DNA from: JAWWBG01 sp033721095
GTDB lineage: Bacteria; Actinomycetota; Nitriliruptoria; Nitriliruptorales; Nitriliruptoraceae
Length of the DNA stretch: 10,891 nucleotides
Assembly (NCBI GenBank): GCA_033721095.1
Contig: JAWWBG010000074.1
Coordinates: forward strand, 1-10,891
Direction: 5' to 3'
Of the stretch, positions 5,406 to 10,891 are shown piece after piece. Position 1 is the stretch's first letter, and each line of letters starts with the position of its first letter. The position numbers were made by a program, and so were the translations under genes. The notes under the pieces were generated by a model. It saw only the letters and a program-made list of their open reading frames with translations, ran no database searches and was not told where the DNA came from.

Positions 5406-8038
5406 GCGCCCGCCAGCTCGCGGGCCGTGGCCGCCGCCAGCTCGAGCGCTTCGACGAGTCGACTCCCGTCCCGGCCGCCCGCCTGTGCGAGGTCACCGGC
5501 ACCGCCGGCGCCTCCGCCGACCAGCTGGGCCGCCGGGTGCACGATCGGCCGCGCTTCGATGCCGGCGTCGACGAGGTCGCCGGTCACGGCGCCGACCAGC
5601 TGGGCCTTGCCGTCCGCGGTCGTTGCCCCGACGACGACGATCCCCTGCTCGGCCAGGTGGTTGCGGACCTGCTGTGCCAGTGACCGCAGGTCATCGCCGG
5701 CGAGACCATCGACGGCGGCCGTCACGACCGCCAACCCGTCCGTGCGCTCCGCGTCGTCGGCCAGCTGGCGCGCCTGGGCAGCGATTCCCGCTGCGCGCAG
5801 CTGCCCGAGCTCGCGCTCGGTGGCCCGCAGTCGCTCGACGAGATCAGTGACGCGCTGGACGACCTGGTCGGTGGAGGTGTCGAAGAGGCGGGCGACCTCC
5901 TCGGCGACCATCCGCTCGGCCACGGCGTACCGGAAGGCGTCCATGCCGGTCAACGCCTCGACACGGCGCGTGTTGGAACCAATGGATTCCTCGCGCACGA
6001 TGTGAATCGTCCCGATCGTCGCACCCGAGTGGACGTGGGTGCCTCCGCACAGCTCCTTGGAGAAGTCGCCGATGGTCACGACTCGCACGATGTCGCCGTA
6101 CTTGTCGCCGAAGTTGGCGACCGCGCCGGCGGCCTTGGCGGACTCGATGTCCATGACCTCGGTCGTGACCGCCGGGTCACGGAGCACCCGGACGTTGATC
6201 GTCTCCTCGATCTGTTCGATCACGCCGCCCTTCAACGAGTCGAAGTGCGGGAAGTCGAACCGGAGGCGGCCGGGCTCGACGTGGGAACCCGCCTGCTGGG
6301 CGTGCGAGCCGAGCACGTCCTTCATCGTTGCATGGAGGACATGCGTCGCCGAATGGGACCGCGCCGTTGCGAGACGGCGGTCGCGATCAACCGTTGCACG
6401 AGCGGCCTGCCCCGCGGCGATCTCGCCCGCGACGACACGGGCCCGATGGATCACGAGTCCGTCGAGGACCTCCTGGGTGTCCAGGACCTCGAGGCGCCCG
6501 GAATCGGTCTCGATGGTTCCTCGATCGCCGACCTGGCCGCCACCCTCGGCGTAGAAGGGAGTTCGTGGCAGGGCCACCTCGATCTCGTCGCCCTCCTGCG
6601 CGGCGTCGAGCAGGCCACCGGGCGCCAGGAGCGCGGCCAGCTCGGCGTCGGCCTCGGTGGTGTCGTAGCCGACGAACTCGACGGGGCCTCCCAGCGCCCT
6701 GGCCGCCTGGCGACGGACATCGACGTCGATGCCATCGTCGGACTTCTTGGCGGCAGCACGGGCTCGTTCCTGCTGCTGGACCATGAGCTCGTCGAAAGCG
6801 TCCCGGTCCACCGTGAGCCCGGCGTCCTCGACGATCTCGATCGTGAGGTCGATCGGGAACCCGTGCGTGTCGTGCAGCCGGAAGGCCGTCTCGCCCGGAA
6901 ACTGCTCGCTGTCGCCGTCACGGGCGGTCGCGATGGCCTCGTCGACGAGCTCCATGCCCTGGCCGAGGCGGCGCTGGAAGTCGGCCTGCTCGGCACCGGC
7001 AACGCGCGTGATCAGCTCGCGCTGGTGCTCGAGGAAGGGGTAGAGCGGCCCCATCGTGGCGATGACCTGGTCGACCATCGGGCCGATGATGTCGCCGTCG
7101 AAGTCGAGCAGATGCGCGTGCCGCACCGCTCGCCGGAGCATGCGCCGCAGCACGTAGCCGCGCCCCTCCTTGGCTGGCAGGACGCCGTCGCCGATCAGGA
7201 AGGCGGACGTACGTGCGTGCTCGGCGACGACCCGCAGCGACACGTCGGTGCGGTCATCGGCGCCGTAGGTGACACCCGTGACCTCGACGGCGCGTTCGAC
7301 CATCGGCCGCAGGACGTCCGTGCCGAAGACATCCGGAGCGTCCTGGAGGAGGACGGCCATCCGTTCCAGGCCCATCCCGGTGTCGACGTTCTGGTTCGGA
7401 AGCTCCTCGATGATGTTGCCGTCGTCGTCCATCGCGTACTGCATGAACACGCAGTTGTAGAACTCGAGGTAGCGCTCGTCGTTGACGGCCGGACCGCCCG
7501 GCTCGCCGAAGGCCTCACCACGGTCGTAGAACAGCTCGGTGTTGGGGCCGCCGGGACCAGCGTTGTGGGTCCACCAGAAGTTGTCCTCGTTGCCGAGCCG
7601 TTGGATCCGTGCGGCCGGCACGTCCGTTTCGTCGAGCCAGAGCTGCTCGGAGTCCTCGTCGCCCTCGTACACGGTGGCCCAGATGCGTTCCGGGTCGAAC
7701 CCGTAGACCGTCGTCGCCAGCTCCCACGCCCACGCGATGGCCTCGCGCTTGAAGTAGTCACCGAACGAGAAGTTGCCCAGCATCTCGAACATGCTCAGGT
7801 GCCGGGTGGTCCGGCCGACGTTCTCGATGTCGTTGGTGCGTACGCAGCGCTGGTGGCTGGTCGCGCGCGGAACCGCCGGCGCGCTGTCGCCCATGAACCA
7901 CGACTTGAAGGGAACCATCCCGGCAATGGTCAACAGGAGCGTGGGGTCCTGCGGGATGAGCGGGACGCTGTCATAGCGGCGGTGGCCTCGCTCTTCGAAG
8001 AAGGTGAGGAAGCGCTCGCGAATCTCCCCGGCGTCCAA
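5402..8038 (-). CDS. alaS: Alanyl-tRNA synthetase
   Basis: Charges tRNA-Ala with alanine and edits mischarged Ser and Gly. The 878 residues are full length. The N-terminus (DAGEIRERFLTFFEERGHRR) fits the family's EIRxxFLxFF start, and DPTLLLTIAGMVPFK (31-45) and FEMLGNFSFGDYF (84-96) belong to the class II aminoacylation core, as does NVDTGMGLERM (217-227). The editing domain carries the zinc ligands His562 and His566 (HSATH) and Cys664 and His668 (CGGTH). The C-Ala domain has a glycine-rich GGGAGGAGDLAQAGG (841-855) and an upstream coiled coil around 725-765. The start is TTG at 8038, only one codon after an in-frame TGA (8044-8042), so no upstream start exists and TTG agrees with the family's N-terminus. 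It begins three bases after the preceding gene's stop. No T-box-like leader is seen. Confidence 0.98.
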   Translation of the reverse strand: MDAGEIRERFLTFFEERGHRRYDSVPLIPQDPTLLLTIAGMVPFKSWFMGDSAPAVPRATSHQRCVRTNDIENVGRTTRHLSMFEMLGNFSFGDYFKREAIAWAWELATTVYGFDPERIWATVYEGDEDSEQLWLDETDVPAARIQRLGNEDNFWWTHNAGPGGPNTELFYDRGEAFGEPGGPAVNDERYLEFYNCVFMQYAMDDDGNIIEELPNQNVDTGMGLERMAVLLQDAPDVFGTDVLRPMVERAVEVTGVTYGADDRTDVSLRVVAEHARTSAFLIGDGVLPAKEGRGYVLRRMLRRAVRHAHLLDFDGDIIGPMVDQVIATMGPLYPFLEHQRELITRVAGAEQADFQRRLGQGMELVDEAIATARDGDSEQFPGETAFRLHDTHGFPIDLTIEIVEDAGLTVDRDAFDELMVQQQERARAAAKKSDDGIDVDVRRQAARALGGPVEFVGYDTTEADAELAALLAPGGLLDAAQEGDEIEVALPRTPFYAEGGGQVGDRGTIETDSGRLEVLDTQEVLDGLVIHRARVVAGEIAAGQAARATVDRDRRLATARSHSATHVLHATMKDVLGSHAQQAGSHVEPGRLRFDFPHFDSLKGGVIEQIEETINVRVLRDPAVTTEVMDIESAKAAGAVANFGDKYGDIVRVVTIGDFSKELCGGTHVHSGATIGTIHIVREESIGSNTRRVEALTGMDAFRYAVAERMVAEEVARLFDTSTDQVVQRVTDLVERLRATERELGQLRAAGIAAQARQLADDAERTDGLAVVTAAVDGLAGDDLRSLAQQVRNHLAEQGIVVVGATTADGKAQLVGAVTGDLVDAGIEARPIVHPAAQLVGGGAGGAGDLAQAGGRDGSRLVEALELAAATARELAGA

Positions 8039-8041
8039 GGC

Positions 8042-8305
8042 TCAGTCGCCCTGGAGGGCCTGGCGGATGGTCGGCACGTGGAATTCCGACCGCAGCTCGG
8101 CCTCGCGATCGGCTGCGGCGACACGCCCCTCGGCCACGGCGTCGCGCAGTCGCTCCGCGAACGACGACGCTGCCCGTCCTGCCGAGGCAGCCACGTTCGC
8201 AGGCGCCATGGCATCGGTGGCGGCGTTCATCCGGCGGACGAACCAGGCACCGACGACGAGACCGAGGCCGAGCCCGAACAGCAGCAGGAACAGTCGCTTG
8301 ACCAC
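8042..8305 (-). CDS. Small single-pass membrane protein, possibly DUF6167-like
   Basis: An 87-residue protein beginning MVKRLFLLLFGLGLGLVVGA. One membrane helix spans about 4-23, followed by WFVRRM and an Ala/Arg/Glu-rich cytoplasmic or peripheral helix with ASSFAERLRDAVAEGR at 47-62. It ends HVPTIRQALQGD. The frame extends upstream to 8353, but GTG 8305 is preferred: it places the helix at the N-terminus, lies one base after the DUF948 stop, and has a purine-rich AGGGCGAG just before it. Actinobacteria commonly carry a small protein of this kind between DUF948 and alaS genes, which is recalled context, not a computed match. Function is unknown; membrane anchoring with a helical tail is all the sequence shows. 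Confidence 0.7.
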   Translation of the reverse strand: MVKRLFLLLFGLGLGLVVGAWFVRRMNAATDAMAPANVAASAGRAASSFAERLRDAVAEGRVAAADREAELRSEFHVPTIRQALQGD

Positions 8306-8306
8306 G

Positions 8307-8660
8307 TCACTCGCCCTGCAGCTTCTTGACGGCCCGGGCGGCACCGGCTGCATAGGCGGCAGCCTTGATCATGGGGTTCGACACCGTCGCATGGACGACC
8401 CCCACGAGCGCGTCGGTGGTCGCCGTGATGGACTGGACCCCGGCGACGATCGTGTCGACGCGGGCGAGCTCGACGTTGACACCGGCGATGGTCTCGTTGA
8501 CGCCGCCGAGCATCTCCCCCGTGTGCATGTTGAGGTCGTGGACGGTGTTGGTGAGCTGGTCGATCGTGCGGGTCAGCCGGAGGATGAGGTAGGCGAGGGC
8601 GAGCAGGGCGAGCGTGCCGGCGCCGATCAGCGCGGCCCAGACCCAGTCCAGTCCTTCCAT
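8307..8660 (-). CDS. DUF948-type membrane-anchored coiled-coil protein
   Basis: The 117-residue protein begins MEGLDWVWAALIGAGTLALL. A single membrane helix covers about 8-27, followed by a long helix with heptad-like hydrophobic spacing (LTRTIDQLTNTVHDLNMHTGEM, about 29-50, continuing to ~90). A short tail, AAAYAAGAARAVKKL (100-114), ends it. This layout is characteristic of DUF948 proteins, which occur near alaS in actinobacteria and as general-stress type proteins in Firmicutes. No enzymatic function is known. The ATG at 8660 follows GAAGGGTGAGGC, a plausible ribosome binding site. It is 33 bases from the upstream membrane protein and one base from the following small gene, and is likely in the same transcript. 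Membrane-associated scaffolding is a guess. Confidence 0.8.
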   Translation of the reverse strand: MEGLDWVWAALIGAGTLALLALAYLILRLTRTIDQLTNTVHDLNMHTGEMLGGVNETIAGVNVELARVDTIVAGVQSITATTDALVGVVHATVSNPMIKAAAYAAGAARAVKKLQGE

Positions 8661-8693
8661 GCCTCACCCTTCGCTTGCAGGCGTGGCCGAAGA

Positions 8694-10088
8694 CTAGTGA
8701 CCGATCTTCGCCGGCCGACCGCGATCGAATGCGGAGGAGGCGACCAGGGCGTGTGGCCGGTCCTGCTGCGGGCGTCCCGGAGCGCTGGGTGTGCGTTCGC
8801 CGGGCAACCACCACTGGACGAGGCTGGGCGACAACGCAGACTCCAGCACGACCTCGAGCCGATCGATGACGGCGGACACCTCGACGCATTCTCGCAACTC
8901 CAGTCGGAAGGCCTCGAGGGTCACAACGGCGTCGTAGCGCGCCCGGTTGAACCGACGGTCGACGAATCGCTGCACGCGATCGCGGACGGGCCGGAAGGTG
9001 CCGGCCAGCGCCAGCGTCGTGATCGCGACGGCCGGCTTCGAGTCGGTGATCGCTGTCGAAACTACCGATCCAACGGACAGCTGCACGACCACCACGAACA
9101 CCGCATAGACCCCACCCAGGAGTGCAGTCGCGAGTGCATAGACGGCCGTCCGGTTGACGATCCGCTCGATGTCCCACAGCCGGTGACGGATCATTCCGAC
9201 GACCAATGCCAGGGGAATCGCGAGAAAGACGACCTGGAAGGCGTTGTAGACCCCGGTCGGCAGCTCGGTGGCAACTGGCCTGCCCGCCAGCACGTCCGTG
9301 GTCGGCGCGATGCCGACGATCGTGACGTAGGCGGTGCCGAGCCCGAGGGCCGGCAGCAGCGACCAGAACAACAGTCTGGCCTGTGCCTGGGCCGTGGCCG
9401 TCTCGGCCGTTCGAATCCGGTAGGCCTGCGACAGCACGCCGGCGACCGCGACCGAGAGCCCAAAGAAGACGAGGGCCACACTGTTTCGTCCGGACCCCGT
9501 GACCTGCGCGGCCATCACGATGGCCGCGACCACCATCGGCGAGTAGAGAAGCACCAGCCGCCGTCCCGGCCAGCGCGGCACGAGGTGCCCGTCGGGGAAC
9601 GACAGCAGGGCAAAGATGTACGCCAGGCCCGCGACGGCGTGGGCAGCGGCCTGTGCGACACCCTCTGCCGGTGTGACGGGGAGGAACTCCAGCACCTGTT
9701 GCGCCGTCAGGTTGAACACGCCGGCCGCACCGACCATCGCGAGGGCCAACAGCTGGGCCACCCGATCCCGGGGCCTCAGCCAGACCAGAAAGCCCGCCAA
9801 GCCGAGGTTCACTGCGCTGGCGGCATAGTCCACCGCGATGCGCGGCCAGGACGGCAGCTGGTGTGATGCGTCAGCCGCTCGCTCGGCGGTGCGGACGAAC
9901 ACGCGACCGACAGCCGCGTGCTCGTGCAGTGCCTGGTGCACGGGATCCATCGCGGCCGCAACCACCGAGAGCAGCCCTTGGCCAAGGACGTAGAGGCCGC
10001 CCCCGAGGTACGCCACAGCGGCCGCGACCACGCCGAGGCGCATGACCGTGGCGAGCCCGGCTCGAGCCGTGCCGCCCCCGGCCTTCAC
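8694..10088 (-). CDS. Multi-pass membrane protein, sensor-kinase-like input domain without kinase
   Basis: A 464-residue protein with about nine to ten hydrophobic segments (roughly 17-45, 85-103, 109-128, 146-165, 178-197, 203-222, 238-260, 280-300 and 312-340, with a weaker one near 352-364). After the last ones come VGMIRHRLWDIERIVNRTAVYALATA (297-322) and RFVDRRFNRARYDAVVTLEAFRLELRE (374-400), phrases I recognise from the membrane input regions of some actinobacterial and chloroflexal sensor histidine kinases. The chain then ends near IDRLEVVLESALSPSLVQWWLP plus a 35-residue polar tail. There is no H-box, N-box or G-box, so no kinase core is present. GTG 10088 overlaps the cupredoxin stop (GTGA); ATG 10043 (MRLGVV) is an alternative start without a clear ribosome binding site. 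Its ligand and output are unknown. A cupredoxin partner is suggested by the overlap. Confidence 0.72.
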   Translation of the reverse strand: MKAGGGTARAGLATVMRLGVVAAAVAYLGGGLYVLGQGLLSVVAAAMDPVHQALHEHAAVGRVFVRTAERAADASHQLPSWPRIAVDYAASAVNLGLAGFLVWLRPRDRVAQLLALAMVGAAGVFNLTAQQVLEFLPVTPAEGVAQAAAHAVAGLAYIFALLSFPDGHLVPRWPGRRLVLLYSPMVVAAIVMAAQVTGSGRNSVALVFFGLSVAVAGVLSQAYRIRTAETATAQAQARLLFWSLLPALGLGTAYVTIVGIAPTTDVLAGRPVATELPTGVYNAFQVVFLAIPLALVVGMIRHRLWDIERIVNRTAVYALATALLGGVYAVFVVVVQLSVGSVVSTAITDSKPAVAITTLALAGTFRPVRDRVQRFVDRRFNRARYDAVVTLEAFRLELRECVEVSAVIDRLEVVLESALSPSLVQWWLPGERTPSAPGRPQQDRPHALVASSAFDRGRPAKIGH

Positions 10089-10891
10089 CCCCGGACGACG
10101 ACCGTGCCGACCATCGGAGGATGGATCAGGCAGGCGTATCGATAGGTGCCGGGCTCGGAGATTCGCAGCGTGTACTCGACGTGATCCGGTGACCACAGGG
10201 TGCCCGAGGAGAAGAATCCGCTGCCGTCCCACGTCCCACCGTCGATCACCAACGGACCCTCGGGATCGTCCTCTGGCAACTCGGGCGATCCGCCTGCCGG
10301 CTTGTCGATCTCCTCGTTGAACATGACGGTCCCATCGTCGGCGAACTCGACGATCGGGAAGTACTCGGGAACGTCGAAGGCGATCGAATGCCCCGAGAAC
10401 ATCAGCCACGTGATGGGCTCGTTGACGTCGGCCTCGATGTCGCGCGGCAGGAACTCGTTGATCTGCCCGCCGGCCTCGTATCCGCCAGGGGTGAGGCCGG
10501 CGAAATTCCCGCGGAAGCTGGATCCGGCGGCCACGAAGACGCCCTCATCGCGGGCTTGCTCGAACGCCTCCAGCATGCCCTGGGCTTCGCTGTCGATCTC
10601 ACGGAGGGCCCGCAACGTCACGTCCCGGGGATCCGGGATCTCCACGTCCGCCGGGACGACCTCGATCGTCCCGCGCTGGACCGGTCCATGGACGGCGCAG
10701 TAGAACCCATAGAGGCCCGGCGCGATGTCCGATGACAGCTCCAGCTCGTAGCGGTTCTGAGCGGGGCCATCGAAGGGAATGACACCGCTGTTGTAGAAGT
10801 CGATCGAACCGTCGAAGCGAGGCACATCGACGTCCGCACACGGCGACCCGTCGGACGGAATGTCGCCAGCAGCGGCATAACACGCTTGTGC
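10085..10891 (-). CDS. Two-domain cupredoxin (blue copper) protein, N-terminus cut off
   Basis: The frame is open to the window edge and gives 268 visible residues; any signal peptide lies outside. Domain 1 (to about residue 80) has PGLYGFYCAVHGPVQRGTIEVV, with Cys65, His68 and Gln72 at the expected copper-loop positions. A helical linker follows (LRALREIDSEAQGMLEAFEQA, about 93-113). Domain 2 (~118-268) has NEFLPRDIEADVNEPITWLM and SGHSIAF with candidate ligand His168, an acidic insertion at ~181-213, and finally YACLIHPPMVGTVVV with Cys254, His257 and Met260. This is the CxxHxxM loop of type 1 copper sites. The likely role is periplasmic or surface electron transfer or copper binding, as for plastocyanin and azurin relatives. 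Copper occupancy is inferred. The GTG at 10825 is in frame but is almost certainly not the true start, because cupredoxin sequence precedes it. The stop overlaps the next gene. Confidence 0.82.
   Translation of the reverse strand, partial: AQACYAAAGDIPSDGSPCADVDVPRFDGSIDFYNSGVIPFDGPAQNRYELELSSDIAPGLYGFYCAVHGPVQRGTIEVVPADVEIPDPRDVTLRALREIDSEAQGMLEAFEQARDEGVFVAAGSSFRGNFAGLTPGGYEAGGQINEFLPRDIEADVNEPITWLMFSGHSIAFDVPEYFPIVEFADDGTVMFNEEIDKPAGGSPELPEDDPEGPLVIDGGTWDGSGFFSSGTLWSPDHVEYTLRISEPGTYRYACLIHPPMVGTVVVRG

Noticed and set aside
6002..8329. Plus-strand open frame of 775 codons antisense to alaS
   Set aside because: alaS is unmistakable on the minus strand across this span; the antisense product is low-complexity and matches no family I know.
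8004..9866. Plus-strand open frame of 620 codons over the small membrane genes and the sensor-like gene
   Set aside because: Composition is His/Arg/Gln/Gly-rich shadow sequence, and the minus-strand frames show real membrane helices and domain motifs.
10089..10409. N-terminal extension of the sensor-like membrane protein up to 10409
   Set aside because: The extra 107 residues are Arg-rich shadow sequence over the cupredoxin coding region; the overlap start at 10088 is far more natural.

Overview
The window is a densely packed, GC-rich stretch of bacterial chromosome in which every supportable gene lies on the minus strand. Sequence style and gene order (DUF948 protein, small membrane protein, alaS, ruvX, mltG, aroE, then type IV pilus-type genes and aroC) point to an actinobacterium (Actinomycetota), perhaps one of the deeper, pilus-bearing classes such as Nitriliruptoria or Acidimicrobiia. 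The phylum is a fairly confident inference. The class is a guess that a 16S or marker-protein tree would settle. I see no tRNA, rRNA, CRISPR array, insertion sequence or phage gene.

Read in the direction of transcription (high to low coordinates), the window opens inside a two-domain cupredoxin (10891 to 10085, N-terminus outside the window). Its stop codon overlaps the start of a 464-residue multi-pass membrane protein (10088 to 8694) that looks like the input half of a sensor histidine kinase with no kinase domain. After 33 bases come two small membrane-anchored proteins, a DUF948 protein (8660 to 8307) and an 87-residue protein (8305 to 8042). These lead into a tightly coupled housekeeping block: alanyl-tRNA synthetase alaS (8038 to 5402), the pre-16S rRNA nuclease ruvX (5405 to 4947), the endolytic murein transglycosylase mltG (4950 to 3880) and shikimate dehydrogenase aroE (3883 to 3029). 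Successive genes from alaS to aroE overlap by four bases (GTGA or ATGA), which suggests translational coupling.

Just after aroE, two perfect inverted repeats (3027-3011 and 3003-2968) probably end or attenuate that transcript. Transcription of the same strand then resumes, or reads through, into a DUF4388 (PATAN-type) protein with a long acidic tail (2902 to 1496), a compact type IV prepilin peptidase (1492 to 800) and chorismate synthase aroC (731 to 1, C-terminus outside the window). The first two suggest type IV pilus or surface-appendage biology. They sit between two shikimate-pathway genes.

The only non-coding stretches are about 126 bases (2903-3028), 68 bases (732-799) and 33 bases (8661-8693), so no gap exceeds 300 bases. 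The least ordinary part is the upstream pair, a cupredoxin translationally coupled to a kinase-less sensor-like membrane protein. I found no strong evidence for a wholly new multi-gene system.
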